Positions 1 to 8,352 of a DNA stretch of 46,512 nt are shown here, piece after piece. Position 1 is the first letter of the stretch, and the number at the start of each line of letters is the position of its first letter. The notes beneath the pieces were generated by a model, which was given only the letters and a program-made list of their open reading frames with translations, made no database searches and was not told the DNA's origin. The DNA comes from an uncultured Rhodospirillales bacterium (lineage in GTDB: Bacteria; Pseudomonadota; Alphaproteobacteria; Acetobacterales; Acetobacteraceae). The stretch is taken from assembly GCA_903845065.1 (NCBI GenBank), contig CAIMWH010000375.1:1-46512 (forward strand), written 5' to 3'. The position numbers were made by a program, and so were the translations under genes.

Positions 1-1089
1 CCGCGCCGCCATCCAGGCGGAAACCTCGGCGGCGGGGCGGGCGGCGGTCACCCCGTCCGCCACCGCCTCGCCGACCAGGGCGGCCATCTTGAAGCCATGC
101 CCGGAACAGGCGCTGGCCAGCCATCCCGCCGCGCCCAGCGGGCGGATGGCGAAGCGCTCGTCCGCGGTGACGGTGTAGCGGCAGGATTTCGCTTCGATCA
201 CCCGGTAGCGCTCGAACCCGGCGAGCGACAGCCGCGCCGCCTCCAGCACGCGCTCAACCTGCACGGCGGTGGGGACGCGTGGCCCGTCCGGATCGCCGTC
301 ATCATTGTGGGCGTAGTCGCCGGCCTTCAGGCGCGATCCCGCCAGCGGCGGCAGGATATAGGCGCCGCCCGACACCACCGGCAGGCGGTTCAGCAGCATC
401 GGCGCCCGCGCCCAGGCTTCCGCAAGGTCGGCGGGCGGCTGCAGGTAGACCACCGTCTGCGCCGTCGGCCGCATCGCCTCGGGCTGGGCGCCGAGCAGGC
501 GGTTGACCCAGGCGCCGGCGGCGACCACCACCGCATCGCCGGCCCAATCGTCCAGCCGCGCCCGTTCGGGGTCGACATGGCGGATCGCGGTATGCGGGCG
601 CAGTTCCACCCCCATTTCGGGCAGCCGCCGCGCCAGATCATCCATGATGCGATCGGCCATCAGCAGGCCAGCGCCATGGGTTTCCACCACCCGCAGCAGA
701 CCCTCGCGATTGACTATCGGCAGGTCGCGCGCCACCGCGTCCAGCGGCACGTCGCGATAGGCGATCCCCATATGGTCGAGGCAGGCGGCCACGTGGCGAT
801 ACCAGTCGAAGTCCATCCGGAGGCAATAAGTTGCCGGCGCCGGCACGAAATGGCTGCGGCCGAGATCGCCCCACAGCCGGCCCCAGGCCGCGAAGGCGTC
901 CGGCATCATCAGGGCGTAGCCGCGCATGTCACCGTAGGCGTGGCGGATGATGCGGTGCTCATCGAACGAGGACGACACCGGATTCGGTATCGCCCCCTGC
1001 TCGAACACCGTCACCGCGTGCCCGCGCCGCGCCAGCGCCCAGGCGGTGCACAGCCCCATCACCCCGGCGCCGACGATGCCGATTTTCAT
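1..1089 (-). CDS. FAD-dependent amine/amino-acid oxidase (DAO family), 3' end cut by window edge
   Basis: The reading frame starts at ATG 1089 and runs off the left edge with no stop. The N-terminus carries a dinucleotide-binding GAGVMG motif at residues 7-12 and the family pattern of DAO-type oxidases (sarcosine oxidase, solA, glycine/D-amino-acid oxidase), including a late CSGHGFKMA segment typical of the flavin-binding C-terminal part. Such enzymes oxidise a secondary or primary amine to an imine, passing electrons from FAD to oxygen. Its ATG overlaps the TGA of the amidohydrolase upstream by four bases (ATGA, 1086-1089), so it is the third gene of an operon with the amidohydrolase and the 2-oxoglutarate dioxygenase. 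The substrate cannot be told from sequence alone. MnmC- or ThiO-like functions are less likely because there is no fused domain or pathway neighbour. Confidence 0.85.
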   Translation of the reverse strand, partial: MKIGIVGAGVMGLCTAWALARRGHAVTVFEQGAIPNPVSSSFDEHRIIRHAYGDMRGYALMMPDAFAAWGRLWGDLGRSHFVPAPATYCLRMDFDWYRHVAACLDHMGIAYRDVPLDAVARDLPIVNREGLLRVVETHGAGLLMADRIMDDLARRLPEMGVELRPHTAIRHVDPERARLDDWAGDAVVVAAGAWVNRLLGAQPEAMRPTAQTVVYLQPPADLAEAWARAPMLLNRLPVVSGGAYILPPLAGSRLKAGDYAHNDDGDPDGPRVPTAVQVERVLEAARLSLAGFERYRVIEAKSCRYTVTADERFAIRPLGAAGWLASACSGHGFKMAALVGEAVADGVTAARPAAEVSAWMAAR

Positions 1090-2087
1090 GCACCGGCCCG
1101 CCGCGCCGCATTGCGCGCCAGTGTCGCGAGCGCGGTGCCGGAGGCGACCATCGCCCGGTCGGCCTCGGATATCCGCGCCTCCGCCAGCGCCCGTGTGGAA
1201 ACATCCGAGGTGAAAATCGGATAGTCCGTTCCGAACATCACCCGGTCCGCCCCGAACACCCCCACCGCCATCTCCAGCGCGCGCGGACCCAGGGAGGCGC
1301 AGTCGAACACGATATCGCCCAGCAATTCCGAGGGCTTCGGCGCGGACGGATCGCGGGTGGCGACGATGTGGTCCATCCGCTCCACCACGAACGGGAAGGT
1401 GCCGCCGAGGTTCACCACCTGCCAGGTGATATGGGGAAACCGCCGCATCGCGTCCGAATGGATCAGCGACACCAGGGCATGGGTGATCCCGGCATGCAGG
1501 TCGATGGTGGAAGCGCGGTGCATGGTGAGGTCCGGCCACGGCTTCGGCGCCAGGCTCTCATCATCGCGCTGCCCGGGATGCAGCATCAGATGGGCGCCGA
1601 CCGCATCGGCCGCCTCCAGCACCGGATACAGCGCCGTGATGCCGGCGAGGGAGTGGAAGTAGTTGCTCGGGATGATCGCGCCGGCCAGGCCGAGTCCGCG
1701 CAACGCCCGCTCCATCTCCACCGCGGACTGCCCGACATCGGCCAGCGGCAACCCCGCCAGCGCCGCGAAGCGCCCCGGATGCGCCTGGCAGGTGGCGGCG
1801 AGTTCGTCATTTACATCGCGCACCAGCGCAAGGGACTCGGCGATGGGCAGCACATCGGGCCCCAGCGCGCCGGGGAAGGTGAAGAGCTGGCGGTCGATCC
1901 CCTGGCTATCCATCCACGCCAGCCGCTCGTCCAGCGAGACGAACCCGCCCTGCAGTTCGAACCGGCTGGTCGGCGTTACCATGAAGCGCCGGCCGTCCAC
2001 CACCTCAACCCGCGGCACCGCGTCACGTGCCGCCATGTGGCGGAACAGGGTCTCGCCGTAGAAATGGGCGTGCGTATCGAAGATCAA
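1086..2087 (-). CDS. Amidohydrolase family 2 (ACMSD-like) metal-dependent hydrolase/decarboxylase
   Basis: The 333-residue protein starts with the metal-binding THAH motif (His6, His8) and ends with a GTDYPIF segment whose Asp288 is the usual C-terminal metal ligand. This is the amidohydro_2 pattern shared by aminocarboxymuconate-semialdehyde decarboxylase, 4-oxalomesaconate hydratase relatives and gamma-resorcylate decarboxylase. The length is normal for the family. The start overlaps the stop of the dioxygenase gene (2084-2087, ATGA) and its stop overlaps the start of the oxidase, so the three are translationally coupled. The family link to (de)carboxylation or hydrolysis of small acids is known; the substrate here is not. 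Confidence 0.88.
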   Translation of the reverse strand: MIFDTHAHFYGETLFRHMAARDAVPRVEVVDGRRFMVTPTSRFELQGGFVSLDERLAWMDSQGIDRQLFTFPGALGPDVLPIAESLALVRDVNDELAATCQAHPGRFAALAGLPLADVGQSAVEMERALRGLGLAGAIIPSNYFHSLAGITALYPVLEAADAVGAHLMLHPGQRDDESLAPKPWPDLTMHRASTIDLHAGITHALVSLIHSDAMRRFPHITWQVVNLGGTFPFVVERMDHIVATRDPSAPKPSELLGDIVFDCASLGPRALEMAVGVFGADRVMFGTDYPIFTSDVSTRALAEARISEADRAMVASGTALATLARNAARRAGA

Positions 2088-3055
2088 GACGCGGACTTCT
2101 GGCGATAGGCGAACGCCGCGTCGAAGCGGGACTGCACATAGTCCCCGCAGGTTACCGGCGGATAATGCGCGGGCGCGCCGTCCGTCACCGGCGTGATCAT
2201 CGTGTCCCGGTCAGGATCGACGAACACCGCGCAGGACAGCCGCTCGTGGCCGGAGCGGTTCACCACCCGATGCGGGGTGGAACGGAAGCGGTCATTGGTC
2301 CAGCGCGCCAGCAGGTCCCCGACGTTGACCACGTAGGTGCCCGCGATGGGCAGCGCGGACACCCAGTCCCCATCGCGGCCGCGCACTTCCAGGCCGCCGG
2401 TCTGGTCCTGGTAGAGCAGCGTCAGGCATCCCCAGTCGGTATGCGGCGCCACGCCGAACTGGTCCTCGCCGAGATCGGGCGGTTGCGGCGGGTAGTAGAT
2501 GATGGAGCCGCGCGAGGTCGGCCGCTCGATGGACTGCACGAACGCGTCGGCGGGGATATCGAGGCTCACCGCGAAGGCGCGCAGCAGGCGCCAGCCCACC
2601 GCGTTCACCTCGGTGAAATAGCGGTTCAGCAGCGGGCGCATTTCGGGCAGGAAGTCTGGCCACTGGTTGGGCGGGGTGCCGAAAGCATCCGGTGCCGCCA
2701 GCCCGGTCGCCGTATCCAGGCCCCAGATGTAGCTCTCCTTGAGGTCCGGCCGGCTGCCGGCATACATCCGCGCCTCGCCAGGCTGCACGAATCCGCGATG
2801 CCACGGGCTCACCAGCACCGCCTGCTTGCGCGCCGCCTCAGCGGTGAAGAAGCGCCGGGACATGGCGAACACGTCGTCGATCAGCCCCTGCGCCACGCCG
2901 TGGTTGCTGACGTAGAAGAAGCCGGAGCCCAGCGCCGCCGCCCGCATTTCGGACGCCACCGCTCGCACGTCCGCCGCGTCACCGGCGAACAGCCGGCCGA
3001 TATCGATGACGGGGATCGCGTCCAAATCGATGGTTTTCGCTGCCCTGTGGGCCAT
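2084..3055 (-). CDS. Isopenicillin-N-synthase-like 2-oxoglutarate/Fe(II) dioxygenase
   Basis: The 323-residue protein has the two-part DIOX_N/2OG-FeII_Oxy layout. The iron triad is visible as His205-x-Asp207 (PHTDWG) and His262 (TPHRVV), and the oxoglutarate-binding Arg-x-Ser is Arg272/Ser274. The N-terminal IPVIDIGRLF and SGFFYVSNHGV segments are hallmarks of the family, which hydroxylates, desaturates or demethylates small molecules. It is the first gene of a three-gene minus-strand operon. The start at 3055 follows a purine-rich stretch, and about 70 bp separate it from the GST gene upstream, which could share the transcript. An ethylene-forming-enzyme or gibberellin-oxidase-like role cannot be excluded. 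Confidence 0.9.
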   Translation of the reverse strand: MAHRAAKTIDLDAIPVIDIGRLFAGDAADVRAVASEMRAAALGSGFFYVSNHGVAQGLIDDVFAMSRRFFTAEAARKQAVLVSPWHRGFVQPGEARMYAGSRPDLKESYIWGLDTATGLAAPDAFGTPPNQWPDFLPEMRPLLNRYFTEVNAVGWRLLRAFAVSLDIPADAFVQSIERPTSRGSIIYYPPQPPDLGEDQFGVAPHTDWGCLTLLYQDQTGGLEVRGRDGDWVSALPIAGTYVVNVGDLLARWTNDRFRSTPHRVVNRSGHERLSCAVFVDPDRDTMITPVTDGAPAHYPPVTCGDYVQSRFDAAFAYRQKSAS

Positions 3056-3124
3056 CTCGCCGATCCCTTCGCACTACGCGGCCATGATGGCGCAGCGCAG
3101 CGGGGGCGGCAAATCGCCGTCGGC

Positions 3125-3799
3125 TCAGAAATCCAGGTCGGCGTAGTGCGGCGGCGGCGAGATCCCCGCCACCCGGTCCTGCAGCAACGGGCGGAAACTC
3201 GGGCGGGACTTGATGCGCGCATACCAATCCCGCGCCGCCTCGTATTTGTTCCACTCGATATCGCCGATGAAATCGAGCACCGACAAATGGGCGGCCGCCG
3301 TGAGGTCCGCCAGCGACATCTGGGAGCCGGCCAGCCACTTCCGGTTCTCGGCGAGCCAGCCGATGTGATCGAGGTGGTGGCGCAGATTGGCGTATCCCGC
3401 CCGCAGCGCCGCGGCATCCGGCTCGCCGCGCCCGGCGATGCGCTTGAGGTATTTCTGCCCGGCCAGATTGTCCGTCACCTCGCGGGCGAACTTGCCGTCA
3501 AACCAGGCCACCAGCCGGCGTGCCTCCACGCGCTCGCCCGGATCGGTGCACAGCAGCGGGATCTCGGGGTAGTTCTCCTCGAGATATTCGCAGATCACCC
3601 CTGAGTCCGGCACCACGAAGCCGTCGGACTCCACCAGCGTGGGCACCGTGCCGGCGGGGTTGAGGTCGAGATATTCCTCGCGGTGCTCCCACGCGCGTTC
3701 CAGTTGCAACTCGAACGGCAGCCGCTTCTCAGCTAGCGCCAGGCGAACCTTGCGGCAGGGGGCGGAAAGGGGAAGGTGAAACAAGCAGCGCATTGCCAT
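3125..3799 (-). CDS. Glutathione S-transferase family protein
   Basis: The frame is open to 3901, but the thioredoxin-fold N-terminus begins at MAMRCLFHLP, so I set the start at 3799 (224 residues); ATG 3793 is also possible. Visible features are the N-terminal active-site region LPLSAPCRKVRLAL, the cis-proline and glutathione gamma-glutamyl site (GTVPTL, then DSGVICEYLEE), and an all-alpha C-terminal domain. This is the usual GST_N/GST_C layout. Its likely role is conjugation or glutathione-dependent isomerisation or dehalogenation of an electrophile, perhaps linked to the downstream catabolic genes. It is divergent from the YtcJ-like gene at 3889. Confidence 0.88.
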   Translation of the reverse strand: MAMRCLFHLPLSAPCRKVRLALAEKRLPFELQLERAWEHREEYLDLNPAGTVPTLVESDGFVVPDSGVICEYLEENYPEIPLLCTDPGERVEARRLVAWFDGKFAREVTDNLAGQKYLKRIAGRGEPDAAALRAGYANLRHHLDHIGWLAENRKWLAGSQMSLADLTAAAHLSVLDFIGDIEWNKYEAARDWYARIKSRPSFRPLLQDRVAGISPPPHYADLDF

Positions 3800-3888
3800 C
3801 GTTATGACAGCCACGCCGCGTTGCCTCAACAGGGGTTGCGAGCAACGCTGCCACGGCGGAAGGTGCGGCATCGCCAGGAGAACTGCCC

Positions 3889-5523
3889 GTGCCGTCAACA
3901 ATCCGTGTGTTCGTCGCCCGCCGCATCCTCACCATGAACGCGTCCCTGCCGGTTGCCACCCATGTGGCGGTGCGCGAGGGCCGTATCCTGGGCTTCGGCG
4001 GCGCCGAGGTGCTGCGCGAATTCGGCACCGTCGAGGTGGATGACCGCTTCGCCGGCCGGGTGCTGATGCCCGGTTTCATCGAGGGCCACGGCCATGCGGT
4101 GGACGGGCTGATGTGGCGCAAGCCCTATGTCGGTTTCTACCCGCGCCGCGCGCCGGACGGCACTCACGTCGCCGGCCTGAAAAGCATCGCCGAGGTGGTG
4201 GCCCGCCTCCAGGAGGTGGAGCGCCTCATGACCGACCCGGATGCCCCGGTGGTGGCCTGGGGGTTCGATCCGATTTTCTTCGATGGCCCGCGCATGACCA
4301 CCGCCGACCTGGACAGTATTTCCACCCACCGCATGGTGATGATCGGCCACGTGTCCGGCCACATCCAGAACGTCAACACCCGCGTACTGGAAGCCGCCGG
4401 TTTCTCACGTGACAGCAACCTCGACGGCCTGGTGCGTGATGCCAACGGCGCGCTGACCGGCGAACTCCAGGGCCCCGCGGTGATGGGCCGCGCCAGCCGC
4501 GCCGTGGGCGATCCCGGCATCCTGCGCGCCATCGATGCGCCCGCCCTGTGGGACTATGCCCGCATCGCCCAGCGCGTGGGCGTGACCACCAGCACCGATC
4601 TTGCCAATGCCCTCAACGCCGAGAACGTCGCAGCCCTGCAGGAGGCAACCACCGGCGCGGGCTTCCCGCTGCGCCTGGTTCCCGCCATGCGCGCCCGCGA
4701 ATATTCGTTGCCCGAGGGCCTCGCGCGCATCGCCGATCTCAAGCGGATGTCCCACGACAAGCTGCATTTCGGCATCGTCAAGCTGGTGGTGGATGGCTCG
4801 ATCCAGGGCTTCACCGCCCGGCTGCGCTGGCCCGGCTACCATAACGGGGCGCCGAACGGGCTGTTCTACATCGCCCCGTCCGAACTCGGCGAAATCGTCG
4901 CCGCCTACCATGCCGCCGGGCACCAGTTGCACATCCACACCAACGGCGACGAGGCGAGCGAACTGGCCACCGAAATGGTCGGCCGCGCCATCGCCGCCCA
5001 TCCGCGCGCCGATCACCGCCATACCTTGCAGCACTGCCAGATGGCGGATGCGGCGATCTTCAAGCGCATGGCGGCGTTCGGCATGTGCGTGAACCTGTTC
5101 GCCAACCACATCTGGTACTGGGGCGAGCAGCACCGGGCGCTCACCATGGGGCCGTCGCGCGCCAACCGGTTGGATGCCTGCGCCACCGCGCTGGCCGCCG
5201 GCGTGCCGCTCGGCATCCATTCCGATGTGCCGGTGACGCCGCTCGATCCGTTGTTCACCGCCTGGTGCGCGGTCAACCGCATCACCCCGGCCGGCCGCGT
5301 GCTGGGCGCAGGCGAACGCATCACGGTGCCGCAGGCCCTCTACGCCATCACCATGGGGGCTGCGACGACGCTCAAGATGGACCATCTGATCGGCAGCGTG
5401 GACGTGGGCAAATACGCCGATTTCGCCGTGCTGGAGCAGGACCCGAATGACGTTCCGGCGAGCGAAATCAAGGACGTCGGCGTGTGCGGCACGGTGCTCG
5501 GCGGGGTGCCCGGGGTGGCATGA
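3889..5523 (+). CDS. YtcJ-like amidohydrolase (amidohydrolase family 3)
   Basis: The gene starts with GTG 3889, eight bases after an AGGAG ribosome site at 3876-3880. The 544-residue product has the amidohydro_3 layout: a beta-sandwich start, then PGFIEGHGH with metal ligands His67 and His69, a lysine-bearing KLVVDGSIQG segment, HIHTNGDEA, and the late HSDVPVTPLDPL motif. Relatives hydrolyse formamides, amides or exoenzyme substrates in the cytosol; there is no signal peptide. The stop overlaps the start of the GTPase gene (ATGA at 5520), so the two are coupled. This suggests the COG0523 protein might supply metal to this metal-dependent hydrolase (inference). Confidence 0.9.
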   Translation: MPSTIRVFVARRILTMNASLPVATHVAVREGRILGFGGAEVLREFGTVEVDDRFAGRVLMPGFIEGHGHAVDGLMWRKPYVGFYPRRAPDGTHVAGLKSIAEVVARLQEVERLMTDPDAPVVAWGFDPIFFDGPRMTTADLDSISTHRMVMIGHVSGHIQNVNTRVLEAAGFSRDSNLDGLVRDANGALTGELQGPAVMGRASRAVGDPGILRAIDAPALWDYARIAQRVGVTTSTDLANALNAENVAALQEATTGAGFPLRLVPAMRAREYSLPEGLARIADLKRMSHDKLHFGIVKLVVDGSIQGFTARLRWPGYHNGAPNGLFYIAPSELGEIVAAYHAAGHQLHIHTNGDEASELATEMVGRAIAAHPRADHRHTLQHCQMADAAIFKRMAAFGMCVNLFANHIWYWGEQHRALTMGPSRANRLDACATALAAGVPLGIHSDVPVTPLDPLFTAWCAVNRITPAGRVLGAGERITVPQALYAITMGAATTLKMDHLIGSVDVGKYADFAVLEQDPNDVPASEIKDVGVCGTVLGGVPGVA

Positions 5524-6410
5524 ACCCGATACCTCTCAGCGTCATCGGCGGGTTTCTTGGCGCCGGCAAGACCACGCTGGTCAACCACCTGCTCGCCACC
5601 GCGCGGCGCCGCTACGGCGTGCTGGTCAATGATTTCGGCGCCATCAACATCGATGCCGCCCTCATCACGGCCCAGGATGGCGACACCATCGCGCTGACCA
5701 ACGGCTGCGTCTGCTGCTCGATCGGCGATGACCTCGGGGACGCCCTGGCCCGCCTTGCCGCCCGGGTGCCGGCGCCCGAGCATGTCATCGTCGAAGCCTC
5801 CGGCGTGTCGGACCCGTGGCGCATTGCGCAGCTTGCCCTGATCGAAACCGGCTTCACCCTGGAACCGCTGCTGGTGATGGTGGACGCCACGGCCTTCCTC
5901 ACCCAACTCGCCGACCGCTACATCGGTGACACCGTGGCGCGCCAACTTGGCTTTGCCGAACTGGTGGTGATCAACAAGGCCGACCTCGCGCCCGACCTTG
6001 AGGCCGTGTGCGCCGCCGTGCTGCGGTTGCGCCCCGAGGCTCAGATTGTGGTGTGCGAGCACGCCCGGCTCGATGCTGCCGTGCTGCATTTCACCCCGCC
6101 GCCGCGCCCGCCCGCCAGCCGCTTCAGCGCCGACGTGCCGGACCACGCCTTCCCCACCAGCGTCTGGCGCCCCAGCGGCCCACTGGACCGCGCCCGCCTG
6201 CGCACCGCCCTCGAAGCCCTGCCGCGCAGCGTGCTGCGGGTGAAGGGCTTCTGCCAGCTTGCCCCCGAAAACCGCTGGCACCTGCTGCAATACGCCGCCG
6301 AGCGCTGGGCCTTCACGCCGCTCGACACCACACCCGAAGCTGGCCTCGTCGTCATCGGCACGCCCGGGATGCCGGAAGCCGCGACGCTGTTCGCCGCGGT
6401 GGAAGCGTAG
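5520..6410 (+). CDS. COG0523/CobW-family GTP-binding protein (putative metallochaperone)
   Basis: The 296-residue protein begins at ATG 5520, overlapping the previous stop. It has the P-loop GFLGAGKT at residues 11-18, the family metal-binding GCVCC motif (Cys63, Cys65, Cys66), an EASGVSDP switch segment and an NKADL guanine-specificity motif, followed by a short CobW_C domain. This is the G3E GTPase family, whose members insert or deliver Zn, Co or other metals to enzymes. The absence of cobalamin genes nearby argues against CobW itself. The coupling to a predicted metallohydrolase is suggestive, but the metal and client are unknown. Confidence 0.9.
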   Translation: MNPIPLSVIGGFLGAGKTTLVNHLLATARRRYGVLVNDFGAINIDAALITAQDGDTIALTNGCVCCSIGDDLGDALARLAARVPAPEHVIVEASGVSDPWRIAQLALIETGFTLEPLLVMVDATAFLTQLADRYIGDTVARQLGFAELVVINKADLAPDLEAVCAAVLRLRPEAQIVVCEHARLDAAVLHFTPPPRPPASRFSADVPDHAFPTSVWRPSGPLDRARLRTALEALPRSVLRVKGFCQLAPENRWHLLQYAAERWAFTPLDTTPEAGLVVIGTPGMPEAATLFAAVEA

Positions 6411-6415
6411 CCGCC

Positions 6416-7174
6416 CTGAACCCCGCCACGCTGACGCCAGGCCAATGGGCCTGGGCGATCATCTCCATCCTGTTCGCCGCCGTGCTGCGCGGGTTCACCG
6501 GCTTCGGGTTCGCCGTGGTTGCGGTGCCGCTCGCCAGCCTGGTGCTGCCGCCGCAGCCGATGGTGGCCGCCACCCTGTTGATGCAAACCGCCATCGGCCT
6601 GCGCGACTGCATCGCCGAACGCCACCTCGCCGACTGGCGCGCGGTGCGTGGCCTGGTGACCGGTGCGCTGGTGGGCAACCCGCTCGGTCTGCTCGGCCTC
6701 GCCATCCTGCCGGTCGCCTGGGTGCGCCTGGCGCTCGGCCTGCTGGTGATGCTGGCGGTGTTCGTTACCTGGCGGCCGATGCGCCATCACGGCACGCCGG
6801 CGCGCGCCTGGGTGTGGCTCGCCGGGCTCTGCTCGGGCATCAGCAACGGGCTCGCCGCCATGTCCGGCCCGCCGGCGATCGTCTATTTCCTCTACTCCGA
6901 GAACGATCGCGCGCGGGTGCGCTCCAGCCTGATGACGTATTTTCCCCTCGCCTCGGCGCTGGCCCTGCCGCCCGCCATCTGGGCCGGGCTGGTCGGGCTT
7001 GAATCCGTGATGATCGCCGTTCTCGGCCTGCCCCTGATGATCGTCGGCGGCTGGGCAGGCACCGCGCTGTTCCGCCGCTACGGGCAGACCGCCTACCGCC
7101 CCACCGCCATCCTCTCGCTCGCCTTCACCGCCATTGCCGCCATCGTGCGCGGCGCCAGCGGCCTGATGCCCTGA
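6416..7174 (+). CDS. TauE/SafE family membrane permease; start codon uncertain
   Basis: The frame encodes a hydrophobic protein with about seven to eight membrane segments and the family signature GFTGFGFAVVAVPLASL near the start and SGISNGLAAMSGPPAIVYF in the second half. TauE/SafE proteins export or import small organosulfur or carboxylate anions. No ATG, GTG or TTG lies where the first helix should begin: the first one inside is GTG 6482, which would delete most of helix 1, and the nearest upstream ATG in frame (6008) lies deep inside the GTPase gene. I set the start at CTG 6416, six bases after the GTPase stop, giving 252 residues. It is probably cotranscribed with the two preceding genes. 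Confidence 0.78.
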   Translation: MNPATLTPGQWAWAIISILFAAVLRGFTGFGFAVVAVPLASLVLPPQPMVAATLLMQTAIGLRDCIAERHLADWRAVRGLVTGALVGNPLGLLGLAILPVAWVRLALGLLVMLAVFVTWRPMRHHGTPARAWVWLAGLCSGISNGLAAMSGPPAIVYFLYSENDRARVRSSLMTYFPLASALALPPAIWAGLVGLESVMIAVLGLPLMIVGGWAGTALFRRYGQTAYRPTAILSLAFTAIAAIVRGASGLMP

Positions 7175-7212
7175 GCCGGCCGCGTTGCCGAAGCCATGCC
7201 CGCCGGGCTAGT

Positions 7213-7239
7213 TTGCCGGCCGGGAGGATATGCCGGCAA
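7213..7239. promoter_or_regulatory. 8-bp inverted repeat upstream of the sugar ABC operon (candidate operator)
   Basis: TTGCCGGC (7213-7220) and GCCGGCAA (7232-7239) are perfect inverted arms separated by 11 bp, in the 98-bp gap before the ABC ATPase gene. The spacer holds a GGGAGGA ribosome-site-like stretch. The repeat could bind a LacI- or GntR-type repressor or fold as an RNA hairpin covering a short leader frame (MTRKTDGRRWTDV, 7239-7280) that overlaps the ATPase start. Confidence 0.4.
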
Positions 7240-7272
7240 TGACACGCAAAACTGACGGCCGCCGGTGGACCG

Positions 7273-8352
7273 ATGTCTAGCCTGGCCCTGCGCGGCATCG
7301 TGCGCGAGTTCGGCCATCTCCGGGTGATCCACGGCGTCGACCTCGATGTCGCGGAGGGCGAGTTCGTGGTGTTCGTCGGTCCCTCCGGCTGCGGCAAATC
7401 CACCCTGCTCCGCATCATCGCCGGGCTCGACCAACCCAATGGCGGGGATGTGCTGATCGATGGCATCCGCGTCAATGACCGCCGGGCGGCCGAGCGCGGC
7501 CTCGCCATGGTGTTCCAGTCCTACGCGCTCTATCCGCACATGACGGTGCGGCAGAACCTCGCATTCGGCCTGGAAAACCAGCGCCTGGCCAAAGCCGAGA
7601 TCGACCGCCGCATCGCCGAAGCCGCCCGCATGCTGCAAATCGAACACCTCCTCGCCCGCAAGCCCGGACAGCTCAGCGGCGGCCAGCGCCAGCGCGTCGC
7701 CATCGGCCGCACCGTGACGCGCGAACCCGGCATTTTCCTGTTCGATGAACCGCTTTCCAACCTCGATGCCGAATTGCGGGTGCAAATGCGGGTGGAACTC
7801 TCCGCCCTGCACAAGCGCCTCAAAGCCACCATGATCTACGTCACCCACGACCAGACCGAGGCCATGACCATGGCCGATCGCATCGTGGTGCTGCGCGGCG
7901 GCCGGGTGGAGCAGGCGGGCTCGCCGCTGCACCTCTACAATCACCCCGCCAACCGCTTCGTCGCCGGCTTCATCGGCTCACCGCGGATGAATTTCCTCGA
8001 AGCCGTGGCGCAGGGTGGCAGCACCATTCGGGTGGATGACATGCCGCCGGTGCCGCTGCCCGCGGCGGCCGAAACATCGGACGGCGAGGCCGTCACCCTG
8101 GGCGTCCGCCCGGAACATCTTGGTTTCGTGGCCGAGGACGGCCTGCCCGGAACCGTCGATATCGTCGAGCACATGGGAGGCGAAAGCTACGTGTATGTAA
8201 CCCTGGCCAACGGCGCGCGGCTGACCCTGCGCAACCCCGGACAAACCGCCCTGCACAGCGGCGAACCGGTCCGTATCGGCATCTCCGGCGCCGCCCATTT
8301 GTTCAGCCGCGCCGAGGGCGAACCCGCCATCGCCGCCAGGAGGCCCGCATGA
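7273..8352 (+). CDS. ugpC: ABC transporter ATP-binding protein, UgpC/MalK type
   Basis: The 359-residue protein has Walker A GPSGCGKST at residues 36-44, the signature LSGGQ at 134-138, Walker B LFDEP at 156-160, and a C-terminal OB-fold (TOBE) region from about residue 235. This is the layout of the ATPases that drive CUT1 sugar, polyol or glycerol-3-phosphate importers. It leads an operon containing a binding protein and two MalF/MalG-type permeases, so it powers that importer. It ends with an ATGA overlap with the oxidoreductase gene (8349). The symbol denotes the family; the substrate is not established. Confidence 0.92.
   Translation: MSSLALRGIVREFGHLRVIHGVDLDVAEGEFVVFVGPSGCGKSTLLRIIAGLDQPNGGDVLIDGIRVNDRRAAERGLAMVFQSYALYPHMTVRQNLAFGLENQRLAKAEIDRRIAEAARMLQIEHLLARKPGQLSGGQRQRVAIGRTVTREPGIFLFDEPLSNLDAELRVQMRVELSALHKRLKATMIYVTHDQTEAMTMADRIVVLRGGRVEQAGSPLHLYNHPANRFVAGFIGSPRMNFLEAVAQGGSTIRVDDMPPVPLPAAAETSDGEAVTLGVRPEHLGFVAEDGLPGTVDIVEHMGGESYVYVTLANGARLTLRNPGQTALHSGEPVRIGISGAAHLFSRAEGEPAIAARRPA

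Noticed and set aside
2027-3604. A 525-residue plus-strand open frame opposite the dioxygenase and GST genes
   Set aside because: Shadow frame; both sense genes have complete catalytic motifs and normal lengths.
3832-3850. GTTGC-GA-GCAAC palindrome in the GST/YtcJ gap
   Set aside because: The arms are five bases with a two-base loop; too short to call an operator or terminator in such GC-rich DNA.
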